Positions 18,339 to 27,151 are shown, counted from the stretch's first letter. The stretch is DNA of 64,000 nt from Actinocatenispora thailandica (GCF_016865425.1 NZ_AP023355.1:4586198-4650197), one strand, 5' to 3'. The notes: generated by a model from the sequence alone, not told the origin. Program-made: numbers and translations.

Positions 18339-19844
18339 GTGAGTGTGTTGGCGATCGACGCGGGTACCACCGGGGTGACCGCGCTGCTGGTGGACGATGC
18401 CGGTGGCGTCACCGCGCGCGGGTACCAGGAGTTCCCGCAGCACTTCCCGCGGCCCGGCTGGGTGGAGCACGAGCCCGAGGAGATCTGGCTCGCCACCCTG
18501 TCGGCGTGCCGGGAGGCCATCGACGCGGCGCGGACCGCGGGCGTACCGGCGCCGACCGCGATCGGCATCACCAACCAGCGCGAGACCGTGCTGCTGTGGG
18601 ACCGGCGTACCCTGCGGGCGCCGCGCCGGGCGATCGTCTGGCAGGACCGCCGCAGCGCCGACATCTGCGCCGAGTTCGAGGCCGCCGGCCACGGCAAGCG
18701 GGTCACCGAGCTGACCGGGCTGCGGCTCGACCCGTACTTCTCGGCGACGAAGCTGGCCTGGCTGGCCCGGCACGAGCCGGACACCTGGCGGGGCGTCACC
18801 GAGGGCGCTCTGGTGGTCGGTACCGTCGACGCCTACCTGGTGGCCCGGCTGACCGGTGGCCAGGTGCTCGCCACCGAGGTGTCCAACGCCAGCCGCACCC
18901 TGCTGTACGACACGTTCGGCGGCGGCTGGTCCGGCGAGCTGTGCGAGCTGTTCGGGGTGCCGGAGATCGCGCTGCCGGAGGTGGTCGGCTCGTCGGGAGT
19001 GCTCGGGCACACCGACCCGGCCGAGTTCCTCGGCCTGACGCTGCCGGTGGCCGGCATCGCCGGCGACCAGCAGGCCGCGCTGTTCGGTCAGGCGTGCTTC
19101 GACACCGGCGCGACGAAGTGCACCTACGGGACCGGTTCGTTCGTGCTGACCAACACCGGCGACACCCCGGTACGGTCCGAGCACGGGCTGCTCACCACGA
19201 TCGCCTGGGATCTCGGCGACGGCCCGGTGTACGCGCTGGAGGGCTCCATCTTCGTCACCGGTGCGGCCGTGCAGTGGCTGCGCGACGGGCTCGGCATCAT
19301 CGGCGCCGCGGCCGAGATCGAGGGCCTCGCGGCGACGGTCCCGGACACCCACGGGGTGGTGTTCGTACCGGCCCTGACCGGCCTCGGCGCGCCCTACTGG
19401 GACCCGTCCGCGCGCGGCACGATCCTCGGCCTGACCCGCGGCGCGACCCGCGCGCACCTGGCCCGCGCCACACTCGCCGCGATCGCGTACGAGGTCCGCG
19501 ACGTGCTGACCGTGATGGCGGCCGAACTCGCCGGCGACGACCGGCCGGCCGCCGAGGTGATCCCGGAGCTGTCGGTGGACGGCGGCGCCTCGGCGAACTC
19601 GCTGCTCTGCCAACTGCAGGCCGACCAGCTCGCGCTGCCGGTACGCCGGCCGCGGGTCACCGAGACCACCGGGCTGGGCGCGGCGTTCCTCGCCGGGCTG
19701 GCCACCGGCGTCTGGTCGTCGACCGACGAGCTCGCGCGGACCTGGCAGCTCGACGCCCGCTTCACCCCGTCCGGCGACACCGACGAGGACGGGTACCGGC
19801 TGTGGAAGGTCGCCGTCGACCGGGCCCGCGACTGGCCCGCCTGA
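18339..19844 (+). CDS. glpK: Glycerol kinase
   Basis: A 501-residue FGGY-family kinase that phosphorylates glycerol to glycerol 3-phosphate in the cytosol. Seen: the N-terminal phosphate loop VLAIDAGTTGVTALLVD, ITNQRETVLLWDRRT, IVWQDRRS, GIAGDQQAALFGQACF, the KCTYGTGSFVLTNTG segment and ELSVDGGASANSLLCQLQAD. Start is GTG 18339, placed by GGAGGGAGAACTC. Length is normal. No glpF or glpD lies next to it; the gene stands alone between two related hairpin elements. Its neighbour is a Crp-type regulator, which may connect glycerol use to carbon control. Confidence 0.96.
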   Translation: MSVLAIDAGTTGVTALLVDDAGGVTARGYQEFPQHFPRPGWVEHEPEEIWLATLSACREAIDAARTAGVPAPTAIGITNQRETVLLWDRRTLRAPRRAIVWQDRRSADICAEFEAAGHGKRVTELTGLRLDPYFSATKLAWLARHEPDTWRGVTEGALVVGTVDAYLVARLTGGQVLATEVSNASRTLLYDTFGGGWSGELCELFGVPEIALPEVVGSSGVLGHTDPAEFLGLTLPVAGIAGDQQAALFGQACFDTGATKCTYGTGSFVLTNTGDTPVRSEHGLLTTIAWDLGDGPVYALEGSIFVTGAAVQWLRDGLGIIGAAAEIEGLAATVPDTHGVVFVPALTGLGAPYWDPSARGTILGLTRGATRAHLARATLAAIAYEVRDVLTVMAAELAGDDRPAAEVIPELSVDGGASANSLLCQLQADQLALPVRRPRVTETTGLGAAFLAGLATGVWSSTDELARTWQLDARFTPSGDTDEDGYRLWKVAVDRARDWPA

Positions 19845-19865
19845 TCGGCCGCGCCGTGTCGGGGC

Positions 19866-19922
19866 TGGCGTTGTCCGGTCAGCAACCGCTTGCCGCACAG
19901 GACAACGCCATGATCGACGGGG
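19866..19922. repeat. Hairpin repeat after glpK (copy 2)
   Basis: TGGCGTTGTCCGG (19866-19878) pairs with CAGGACAACGCCA (19898-19910) with one mismatch around a 19-nt loop, followed by TGATCGACGGGG. The right arm and tail match copy 1 (18297-18321) at about 22 of 24 positions. It lies 21 bp after the glpK stop and may terminate it. Confidence 0.75.
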
Positions 19923-20159
19923 CTGGGCGGGTGGACACGGACGGCCCCGGCAACCGTCGAGACGGTGGCCGGGGCCGTGACCGCGAACCGCGCCGGTCTC
20001 CACGCGGCCGACGCGGCGATGCCGTAGGCGCCATCCGCCGGGACGCTCCCCCAAGATCCCGCGGACGTCGCTCGCCGCACGACAGCGCTGCCGCGCCAAC
20101 CCCCGTGACCGGCGCGGTTCCCCGCGGTCGTGCTCAGCCTGCCAGCCGCTCTCGGGGTG

Positions 20160-20204
20160 AACTGTCGCATGACCGATACCCCAGGTGTAGACAGCACGAC
20201 AGTT
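20160..20204. promoter_or_regulatory. Inverted repeat upstream of the Crp gene
   Basis: AACTGTCG (20160-20167) and CGACAGTT (20197-20204) are perfect inverse complements 29 bp apart. The right half lies in the spacer of the candidate promoter at 20188-20216, so a regulator bound to both halves could control crp. Confidence 0.45.
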
Positions 20205-20216
20205 GGGCCGGATGCT
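20188..20216 (+). promoter_or_regulatory. Candidate promoter of the Crp gene
   Basis: TAGACA (20188-20193), 17 bp, GATGCT (20211-20216) resemble a housekeeping promoter, about 58 bp before the GTG start at 20275. Confidence 0.5.
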
Positions 20217-20274
20217 TGTAGAACGCACACACGAGCAGTGACGGTCCGAATCCGGGCCGAGAGAGGCAGCGCGG

Positions 20275-20964
20275 GTGGACAGGCAGGGCACGGACTTCGA
20301 CGACGCGATCGCGAACGTGGAGATGTTCACCGACCTCGACCCGGAGGTCCGGCGCAGGATCGCGGCCGCGGCCGTGCCCCGCACGTACCGCAAGGGGCAG
20401 TTGCTGTTCGTCGAGGACGACCCCGGTGAGTCGCTGATCGTGGTGCGCACCGGTGCGGTGGCGGTCTTTCGTACCTCGTCCGCGGGCGAGCGGGCGCTGC
20501 TGCACGTGGTGCGACCGCCGGGGGTGCTCGGCGAGGTGGCGCTGCTCGACGGGGCGCCGCGCTCGGCGTCGGTGGAGGCGATCGAGCGGTGCAGCGCACT
20601 CGCGTTGTCGCGCACCGCGTTCCTGGAGCTGGTGCACGCCAACCCGCGCATCCTGGACAGCGTGTTGAACTCGCTCGGCAGCCTGATCCGACGACTCACC
20701 GAGCAGAACACCGACCACGTGTTCCTCGATCTGGCGGGGCGGGTGGCCAAGACGCTGGTGCGGCTGGCCGGCGACAGCCCCGCGCCGATGGTGACGGTGG
20801 AGCTGAACCAGAGCCAGCTCGCCGAGATGGCCGGCGGCTCCCGGCAGAGCGTCAACCAGGCGATCGGCACGTTCGCCGGTCGCGGCTGGCTGCGCACCGA
20901 GGGCCGCCGGATCGTCATCACCGACATCGGCGCGCTGCGGCGCCGGGCCGGCATGACCGGCTGA
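20275..20964 (+). CDS. Crp/Fnr family transcriptional regulator
   Basis: A 229-residue regulator with an N-terminal cyclic-nucleotide-binding domain and a C-terminal winged helix. The phosphate-binding cassette reads GEVALLDGAPRSASVEA (86-102), with Glu87 and the Arg96-Ser97 pair in the positions that hold cAMP in CRP, so cAMP binding is likely. The HTH is LNQSQLAEMAGGSRQSVNQA. The start is GTG 20275, after GAGAGGCAGCGC. An adenylate cyclase-domain protein lies 600 bp downstream, a probable source of the ligand. The stop codon sits in the first of three 26-bp tandem repeats. Confidence 0.93.
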   Translation: MDRQGTDFDDAIANVEMFTDLDPEVRRRIAAAAVPRTYRKGQLLFVEDDPGESLIVVRTGAVAVFRTSSAGERALLHVVRPPGVLGEVALLDGAPRSASVEAIERCSALALSRTAFLELVHANPRILDSVLNSLGSLIRRLTEQNTDHVFLDLAGRVAKTLVRLAGDSPAPMVTVELNQSQLAEMAGGSRQSVNQAIGTFAGRGWLRTEGRRIVITDIGALRRRAGMTG

Positions 20965-21038
20965 CCGGCGTGACCGGCCGGTCTGCGTGACGGGCGTGGC
21001 CGGCCCGTCCGCGTGACGGGCGTGACCGGCAGGTCTGC
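20961..21038. repeat. 26-bp tandem repeat spanning the Crp stop codon
   Basis: Three 26-bp units: 20961-20986, 20987-21012 and 21013-21038. Units 1 and 3 differ at 3 positions. Each has TGA at its second to fourth base. The first TGA (20962-20964) is the Crp stop; the other two fall in the two remaining frames because 26 is not a multiple of three. Confidence 0.85.
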
Positions 21039-21101
21039 GCGACCGGCTGACCGCGCGCGCAGCAGCGCGCCGCCCCGGACCGCGGGCGTCACGCTCCTCG
21101 G

Positions 21102-21386
21102 TCAGCTGATGCCGGGCCAACCGTTCGGGCGGATCCCCCCGGACGTGTCCGGCTCCGGCTCCGGATCCGGCTGCGTCGTCTCGGCACTGCCGGAGCCGTC
21201 GGTCGACGTCTCTTCGTCCGGGCGCGATTCCTCACGCTTCGGTTTCTCCTCGGTTGCCACGAATCCTCCTGCTTCGAGTTCGGCCAGCGTGACGTTGTCC
21301 ACCTCGACCAGATCACCGGCACGGTGCCGGGCCTCCCCCGGCCCGGTCCAGTCGGCCGCCAGCCGTACCAACACGTCAACCTCCAT
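21102..21386 (-). CDS. Small acidic protein of unknown function
   Basis: A 94-residue protein. Residues 1-46 (MEVDVLVRLAADWTGPGEAR ... AGDLVEVDNVTLAELEAGGF) look like a small beta-rich domain of the kind seen in accessory phage and cell-surface proteins ('AGD.VEVD...A..L...G'). The remainder is a disordered acidic, Pro/Asp/Glu/Thr-rich tail with PEPEP, ending GIRPNGWPGIS. The start is ATG 21386; GGTCGATGGAGGTTG spans the site and gives a modest ribosome-binding sequence. It diverges from the cyclase gene. No other phage-like gene is nearby, so the resemblance may mean little. Confidence 0.5.
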   Translation of the reverse strand: MEVDVLVRLAADWTGPGEARHRAGDLVEVDNVTLAELEAGGFVATEEKPKREESRPDEETSTDGSGSAETTQPDPEPEPDTSGGIRPNGWPGIS

Positions 21387-21572
21387 CGACCGGCATGCGT
21401 GCCAGGCGTTCACAGTTGCTCTGATCGCCGCTGACCCTACTGACCAGCCGCGACAGCGCCCGTGCTCTGTCGTCATTCCGACCGACCGACGGTCTGACGT
21501 ATCGTGCCAGTGGCGGTACCTCGACGCTGCGCGGACGCTCGTCGCCGCATTCGGTTGCCGAAGCGTGACAGC

Positions 21573-24500
21573 ATGACTTGTCGTTGTCGGGTCGCCGGGC
21601 GCCGGCCGGTCCGTCGCATCGGAAGCTGGGAGGCCGCCATCCCTGTCTCATGTGCCCACTGCGGCCGCGTCGCCGGACCGGACGACCGGTTCTGCGGCGC
21701 GTGCGGTACGGCGCTGAGCCGGCAGTGCCCGGGCTGCGGACGACCCGCCGATCCCGACCTGACGTTCTGCACCGGGTGCGGGCGCCGGCTCACCGAGTCG
21801 GCCGGGCCGGCGCCGAGCGCCACGGTCGGGTCCAGCGGCCGGGAGGACCGCCGACGGGTCAGCGTGCTGTTCATCGACGTGGTGAGCTTCACCCGGTTCG
21901 TCGAACGCGCCGACCCGGAGCAGGTCCGCCAGATGCAGAGCGGGTTCTTCAACACCGTCCGACAGATCGTCGGCCGCTACGGCGGGCTGGTGGAGAAGTA
22001 CATCGGGGATGCGGTGATGGCGCTGTTCGGCGCGCCGATCGCGACCGAGACCGCGGTCCTCGGCTGCGTGTCGGCGGCCCTCGACCTGCAACGCACCCTG
22101 GGCGGTGCGGACGCCGGGCAGCAGCCGTCGTTCAGCTTCCGGATCGGGATCGCCACCGGCGAGGCGCTGGTGGACACCGCGGCGGCCCGGGACGGTGGCC
22201 AGGCGATCGCGGCCGGCGACGTGCTCAACACGGCGTCCCGGTTGCAGTCCGCCGCACCGATCGGCGGGGTGCTGGTCGACGGCGCGACGCACACCGCCAC
22301 CGCCGACGACTTCCGGTACGAGCGGCGCGATCCGGTGGTGTTGCGCGGGCACACCGAGGCGACCGAGGTGTGGGTACCGGTCACGTCGCTGCGCCGCCGC
22401 ACCACGGTGCGGGACCAGGAGAGCACCCCGCTGGTCAACCGGGTGCACGAGCTGCGGCTGCTCACCGGCGCGCTGGAGCGGATGGTGACCGACCGGCAAC
22501 CGCAGCTGGTCACGCTGTTCGGCCGGGCCGGCATCGGCAAGAGCCGGCTGGTCGCCGAGCTGCGCCGGTACGCGGCCAGCCACGAGGACGTCCGGATCCG
22601 GTGGCACACCGGGTTCTGCCCACCGTTCGGCGAGAACGTCACCTACTCGGCGTTCGCCGACATCGTCAAGGCCGAGGCCGGCATCCTCGACTCCGACGAC
22701 GCGGCCCGGGCCCGCGACCGGCTGCGCGCGGCGGTGTCCCGGCTGGTTCCGCCGGTCGAGGCGGACCGGCTGACCAACGCGCTCGGTCCGCTCGTCGGGC
22801 TGCCCGGCGAGCAACTGCTCGCCGAGGACACCGAGTCGGCGTGGCGGCGGTTCGTGGTCGCGCTGGCCTCCGACCGGCCGACCGTGCTGGTCGTCGAGGA
22901 CCTGCACTGGGCCGACCAGACCATGGTCAGCTTCGTGGAACGGCTCGGCTCGGCGATGCGTGACGTGCCGCTGCTGGTGCTGTGCACCTCCCGGCCGGAG
23001 TTGCTGGAGCACGAGCCGGCCTGGGCGGTGGCGATCACCGGATCGCAGACGATCAGCCTGTCGTCGATGAACGACAAGCACATCGCCGACATGTACGCGG
23101 CGCTGTTCGGCAAGGCGGCCTTCCCCACCGACATGCTCGGCCAGCTGGTCGAGCTCGCCGGCGGCAACCCGCTGTACGCGCACGAATACTTCCGAATGCT
23201 GCTGGAGCAGGGCACCCTCGCACCGGCGATCGACAGCCGGGACGGCGAGGCGGCGGCGTCGATCCCGGACAACGTGCACGCCGTCATCGCCAACCGGCTC
23301 GACCTGCTCGACCCGGCCGATCGTGCGGTGCTGCAGTCGGCATCCGTGCTCGGGATGGCGTTCTGGCCGGATGCGGTGGCCAGCGCGCTGCGCCAGCCGC
23401 TCGGCGCGGTGGAGCGCGCGCTGCGCCGGCTGGAGCTGCGTGACCTGGTGTTGCAGCAGACCGAGAGCAGCCGGGAGCAGCAGACCGAGTACCGCTTCTC
23501 GCATGTGCTCATCCGCGACGTCTGCTACCAGCGGCTGCCCCGCACCGAGCGGGTGGCGCAGCACGCCCGGGCCGCGGACTGGCTGGAGGCGGCGGCGGAC
23601 GCGACCGGCAGCCGGTCCTCCGATCTCGCCGAGGTGGTCGCGAACCACCGGTTCTCCGCGCACGAGATCGCCCGCACCCTCGGCATCCCCACCGCGCCGT
23701 ACGCGCCGGGAGCCCGCCGCGCGCTGCACCACGCGGCCCGCCGGGCGTACGCGTTGCACGCGCCGGACATCGCCGCCGCCCACGTGGAGAAGGCGCTGCG
23801 GCTGTTCGGCGCGGACGACCCGGACTCCGACGAGCGGCTCGAGCTGGAGCTGTTCGCGGCCGAGCTGGCGTTCCTGCGCGGCGCCGACGAGTTCGTCGCC
23901 GGCGGCGGCATGGAGCGGCTGGCGCAGCTGGTCGAACGGCTGGACCGGAACGGCAACGAGCAGGCCGCCGCGCAGGCGCTGACGGTACGCAGCCGGGTCG
24001 CGCTGATGACCGCCGACCGCGCCGCGGCGGCCGGTGGGCTGGCCGAGGCGATCCGCCGGTTCGCCGGGCTGCCCGACTCCGAGCCGAAGGCCAGCGCGTA
24101 CGCCGACCTGGCCCGGATTCATCTCAGCAGTGCCGAGCTGCCGGCCGCGATCGAGTCGGCCGGCCAGGCCGCCGACATCGCGGCCCGGCTCGGCCTGATC
24201 GAGGTGCAGGCCAGCGCGATGATCTCGATCGGAGCGAGCCGCTACCTGGGCGGCGAGCCGGACGGCATGACCATCATGGAGCAGGCGTTGGAGACCTGCC
24301 GGCGGCTCAAGCTGCCGAGCCTGCGCCGGGCCACCCAGAACCTCGGTTCCGCGCTGCTGGAGGAGGGCGAACTCGACCGGTCCCGGCAGCTGCTCGACGA
24401 GGGTGCGCTGGTGGAGATCACCGACGGGCACAGCCTGACCACCAACTACGCGGCGGAGGGCAGCCGGGCGTTCCTGGCCGGCGACTGGGACAGCACGCTG

Positions 24501-25157
24501 GTCGCCAACGAGGCGCTGCGCGACAGCCCGTCCGGCGCCTGGGACCTGCAGTCCCGGCTGCAGAGTGTCTGGCTGCGGGCGCTGCGCGGCGAGCGGGCGG
24601 CCGACGACCACGACGAGGTCGCGGAGGCACTGCGGATCGCCCGGGACAGCGGTTTCCCGCGGCTGGCCTGGACGGCGTTCGGGCACGGTGCGCTCTGCCT
24701 GGCGCTGCACGACCAGCCGGCCGAGGCGGCCGAACTGCTCGCCGACCTCGCCGCCAGCTGGCGGCGGTACCAGACGGTGCCGAGCGGGGAGTGGGTGGCG
24801 GCGGCCGGGCACGCCGCGGCCCTGGCCGGCGCGCCGGCGGCACGGACGCTGCGCGACATGCTCGCCGCCGTGCCCCGCTCCACGCCGTGGACGCGCGCGG
24901 CGTCGGCGTCGGCGTCGGGGGCGCTCACCGCCGGCGCCGACCACGCCGCCGCGGCGTCCCGGCACATCGAGGCCGCGGAGCTGTACCGGCGGATCGGAAC
25001 CCGCAGCGACGAGATCCTGTCGCTGGCCGTCGCGCTCGGGCACTACGCCGCGGCCGGCATCGGCGACCGGGCCGAGCAGTACCGCCGGGAGGTGCGCATG
25101 TTCGCCGCCGCGAATCAGGCGAGCCGGCTGCTGCGGCTCGCGGGCAGCTCGGCGTAG
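21573..25157 (+). CDS. Zinc-ribbon / class III adenylate cyclase / AAA ATPase / TPR protein
   Basis: A protein of about 1,194 residues. Two zinc ribbons (Cys27/30/41/44 and Cys52/55/66/69) precede a class III cyclase domain (about 95-270): FIDVVSFT gives metal Asp102, EKYIGDAVMALFG gives Lys142 and Asp146, and LNTASRLQ gives the transition-state Asn and Arg, so catalysis should be intact. An AAA/LuxR-type ATPase follows, with Walker A GRAGIGKSRL and Walker B VLVVEDLHWAD. The C-terminal half is helical TPR-like repeats. The start is uncertain: ATG 21573 lacks a good ribosome-binding site, while GGGAGG at 21628-21633 precedes an ATC codon at 21639, just before the ribbons. Probable cAMP source for the adjacent Crp protein. 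Confidence 0.88.
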   Translation: MTCRCRVAGRRPVRRIGSWEAAIPVSCAHCGRVAGPDDRFCGACGTALSRQCPGCGRPADPDLTFCTGCGRRLTESAGPAPSATVGSSGREDRRRVSVLFIDVVSFTRFVERADPEQVRQMQSGFFNTVRQIVGRYGGLVEKYIGDAVMALFGAPIATETAVLGCVSAALDLQRTLGGADAGQQPSFSFRIGIATGEALVDTAAARDGGQAIAAGDVLNTASRLQSAAPIGGVLVDGATHTATADDFRYERRDPVVLRGHTEATEVWVPVTSLRRRTTVRDQESTPLVNRVHELRLLTGALERMVTDRQPQLVTLFGRAGIGKSRLVAELRRYAASHEDVRIRWHTGFCPPFGENVTYSAFADIVKAEAGILDSDDAARARDRLRAAVSRLVPPVEADRLTNALGPLVGLPGEQLLAEDTESAWRRFVVALASDRPTVLVVEDLHWADQTMVSFVERLGSAMRDVPLLVLCTSRPELLEHEPAWAVAITGSQTISLSSMNDKHIADMYAALFGKAAFPTDMLGQLVELAGGNPLYAHEYFRMLLEQGTLAPAIDSRDGEAAASIPDNVHAVIANRLDLLDPADRAVLQSASVLGMAFWPDAVASALRQPLGAVERALRRLELRDLVLQQTESSREQQTEYRFSHVLIRDVCYQRLPRTERVAQHARAADWLEAAADATGSRSSDLAEVVANHRFSAHEIARTLGIPTAPYAPGARRALHHAARRAYALHAPDIAAAHVEKALRLFGADDPDSDERLELELFAAELAFLRGADEFVAGGGMERLAQLVERLDRNGNEQAAAQALTVRSRVALMTADRAAAAGGLAEAIRRFAGLPDSEPKASAYADLARIHLSSAELPAAIESAGQAADIAARLGLIEVQASAMISIGASRYLGGEPDGMTIMEQALETCRRLKLPSLRRATQNLGSALLEEGELDRSRQLLDEGALVEITDGHSLTTNYAAEGSRAFLAGDWDSTLVANEALRDSPSGAWDLQSRLQSVWLRALRGERAADDHDEVAEALRIARDSGFPRLAWTAFGHGALCLALHDQPAEAAELLADLAASWRRYQTVPSGEWVAAAGHAAALAGAPAARTLRDMLAAVPRSTPWTRAASASASGALTAGADHAAAASRHIEAAELYRRIGTRSDEILSLAVALGHYAAAGIGDRAEQYRREVRMFAAANQASRLLRLAGSSA

Positions 25158-25198
25158 CGGCGCTCGGGGACCGGCCGGCGGCGGCCGTGGCGGCGCGG

Positions 25199-25285
25199 GT
25201 GATGCGGCCGGTCAGGCGGCGGTGCGGGTGATGTCGCCGGTCAGGCGGCGGCGCCGGTGATGCGGCCGGTCAGGCGGCGGTGTTG
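25199..25285. repeat. 29-bp tandem repeat spanning the acyltransferase stop codon
   Basis: Three 29-bp units (25199-25227, 25228-25256, 25257-25285) with a few differences. Each contains TCA, the complement of TGA, at offset 13. The third is the true stop of the minus-strand acyltransferase (25270-25272); the other two lie downstream in different frames. Confidence 0.85.
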
Positions 25286-26004
25286 GCGGCGGCCGGCTTC
25301 TCGGTGGCCGACTCAGCCTGGGCCGGCTTGTCCGACTTCTTCACCTTCGCGGCGTAGACGTCGACGTATTCCTGACCGGACAGGTCCATCAGGTTGTACA
25401 TGATCTCGTCGGTCACCGAGCGCTCGACGAACCGGTCGCCGGCCATCCCGGCGTACCGGGAGAAGTCGAGCGGGGCGCCGATGCGCATGTGCACCCGCTT
25501 GTTCAGCCGGGGCAGCTTGGCACCGGCCGGCTGGATCTCGTGGAAGTTGACCATCGCGCACGGAATGACCGGCACCCCGGACTCCAGGGCGAGCCGGGCC
25601 ACGCCGGTCTTGCCGCGGTAGAGCTGGCCGTCCGGCGAGCGGGTGCCCTCCGGGTACATGCCCCACAGCTTGCCGTCCTCCAGCACCTGCTTGCCGGCGT
25701 CGAGCGCCGCGCGGGCCGCACGACCACCGGCCCGGTCGACCGGCACGCAGCCGATGGTGGTGAAGAACAGCCGGCTCAACCAGCCCTTGAGCCCCTTGCC
25801 GGTGAAATATTCGCTCTTGGCCATGAAACGGATCGGGCGGTGCACCATCAGCGGCAGGAACACCGAGTCGATGAAGGCCACGTGGTTGCTGGCGAGGATC
25901 GCCGGACCGGTCGCGGGGACGTGCTCGAGGCCCTCGACCTTCGGCCGCCACAGCACCCGCAACCACGGACCGATCAAGATCCATTTCAGCACCCAGTACA
26001 GCAC
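25270..26004 (-). CDS. plsC: 1-acyl-sn-glycerol-3-phosphate acyltransferase
   Basis: A 244-residue PlsC-type acyltransferase that makes phosphatidic acid from lysophosphatidic acid at the inner membrane face. The N-terminal hydrophobic stretch LYWVLKWILIGPWLRVLW anchors it. The catalytic motif is NHVAFIDSVFLP (H-x4-D), motif III is MYPEGTRSPDG. The C-terminus is a Lys/Ala-rich tail (KKSDKPAQAESATEK). I prefer GTG 26004, since GGGAGAAGCCCAC lies just before it; ATG 26022 would add six residues. Homologs sit near aroG and pimB in mycobacteria (Rv2182c). It diverges from the next gene by 226 bp. Confidence 0.92.
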   Translation of the reverse strand: MLYWVLKWILIGPWLRVLWRPKVEGLEHVPATGPAILASNHVAFIDSVFLPLMVHRPIRFMAKSEYFTGKGLKGWLSRLFFTTIGCVPVDRAGGRAARAALDAGKQVLEDGKLWGMYPEGTRSPDGQLYRGKTGVARLALESGVPVIPCAMVNFHEIQPAGAKLPRLNKRVHMRIGAPLDFSRYAGMAGDRFVERSVTDEIMYNLMDLSGQEYVDVYAAKVKKSDKPAQAESATEKPAAANTAA

Positions 26005-26230
26005 GTGGGCTTCTCCCGTCATCGACCTACGCAAGCAGCGTACGGAGCGGAGCGGGGGGCCGGCAACGTGGCCGGAGAAGTTCTCCGCCCTGTCCATGTC
26101 GCGATTGGGCCAGGTACCGTCGGTCTGTCGGGGCTGCGACGCGGACCGCTCCTGTGGCGTTGCTCCCAGCAGACGCAGCGAACGCGGCCTCGCCCGCGGT
26201 CGACGGCTGGCCGGAAGGTGGTGGTGGGGC

Positions 26231-27151
26231 ATGTCGAGCGCCGGTGGGCGCCGGCACGGCCGGCGAGACAACGGCCTGCACGCCGCCGAGTACGCGGTGG
26301 CCGGCGACGTGGACCCACGGGTCGGCGAGCACCTGCTGGACGTCCTCGGCCTCGCCGGGATCGCCGCCTACCTGCAACCGACCGCCGACCTGCACCCGGT
26401 CACCCGCACCACCACCCTGCCGAGCCGCCCGATCGACCGGCTCTACGTCGACCGGGACCATCTCGACGAGGCACGCGAGTTCCTGGACAAACTGGGCCCC
26501 TCGGCGGCGCCGTCGGCGGCGATGGACCCGGCCGCCGGCGCGACCCCGGCCGGGGCCGGCGACCCGACCCGGCCGGGGACGGGGGCCGACCCGACCGCGC
26601 CGGAACCGCCGCGGCCGTCGCCCGGCGAGCGGAACCCGGGCGAGCTCAGCGACGACGACGTGCGCGACGCGTGGGCTGCGATCGTCGCCGAGTTCGATGC
26701 GCCGAGCGCCGCGCCGGTGCCCCCCTGGCCGGTCTCGGAGGATGTTTCGGACCCGCCGGCCGGAGACGACGCGGAGCCGGCCGACGAACCGACCGACCGG
26801 CCGGCCGGGAAGCCGGCGTCCGGGCTGCGGCCGGCGACGAGCTGGCGATCGGACGCGCAGCGCCCCGACCTGCTCGACGAGCTCGACGCCGAGGAGGACG
26901 AGGGGTACGAACCCCCGCCACCGCCGCCGCTCCCCCGCCCGTCGCTGTACACCGCGATCGCCGTGCTGGGGATCGCCGGTGGGCTGGTGCTGTGCATCCG
27001 GCCCGAGCTGCTCTCCGGTGTCGGGATCGACGACCGTACCGGGATGGCGCTCGGGTTCTGCGTGCTGCTGGCCGGGTTCGTGACGCTGGTGGTGCGGCTG
27101 CGCTCGGGTGACGACGAGGACGAGGACGACGACGACGGCGCCGTGGTCTGA
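26231..27151 (+). CDS. DUF2007-like membrane protein with acidic tail
   Basis: A 306-residue protein of unknown function. Residues 15-85 (AEYAVAGDVDPRVGEHLLDV ... YVDRDHLDEAREFLDKL) resemble the DUF2007 'putative signal transducing' fold. A long Pro/Ala/Asp-rich linker follows (about 90-230), then PPPPPPLPRPSLYT, two transmembrane helices (about 235-255 and 270-290), and a C-terminus DDEDEDDDDGAVV that is almost purely acidic. The ATG at 26231 follows GGAAGGTGGTGGGG. The arrangement beside plsC suggests an envelope role, which remains a guess. Confidence 0.7.
   Translation: MSSAGGRRHGRRDNGLHAAEYAVAGDVDPRVGEHLLDVLGLAGIAAYLQPTADLHPVTRTTTLPSRPIDRLYVDRDHLDEAREFLDKLGPSAAPSAAMDPAAGATPAGAGDPTRPGTGADPTAPEPPRPSPGERNPGELSDDDVRDAWAAIVAEFDAPSAAPVPPWPVSEDVSDPPAGDDAEPADEPTDRPAGKPASGLRPATSWRSDAQRPDLLDELDAEEDEGYEPPPPPPLPRPSLYTAIAVLGIAGGLVLCIRPELLSGVGIDDRTGMALGFCVLLAGFVTLVVRLRSGDDEDEDDDDGAVV

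Larger units (their letters stand above)
19845..20274. other. Intergenic region between glpK and the Crp gene
   Basis: These 430 bp hold the glpK-side hairpin repeat (19866-19922), about 230 bp with no recognisable feature, and then the Crp promoter area with its long-spaced inverted repeat (20160-20216). I find no gene. Confidence 0.5.

Noticed and set aside
17586-21092. Very long open frame on the minus strand across DUF1028, glpK and crp
   Set aside because: It runs antisense to three well-supported genes, is Arg/Gly/Pro/Ala-rich without domains, and arises from the high GC at third positions.
21648-25043. 1,131-codon minus-strand frame opposite the cyclase
   Set aside because: Low-complexity Arg/Gly/Val/Gln content and full overlap with a gene that has intact catalytic motifs.
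25199-25285. Possible CRISPR array
   Set aside because: Repeats are directly contiguous with no unique spacers, and no cas genes are present; the same holds for 42399-42488.
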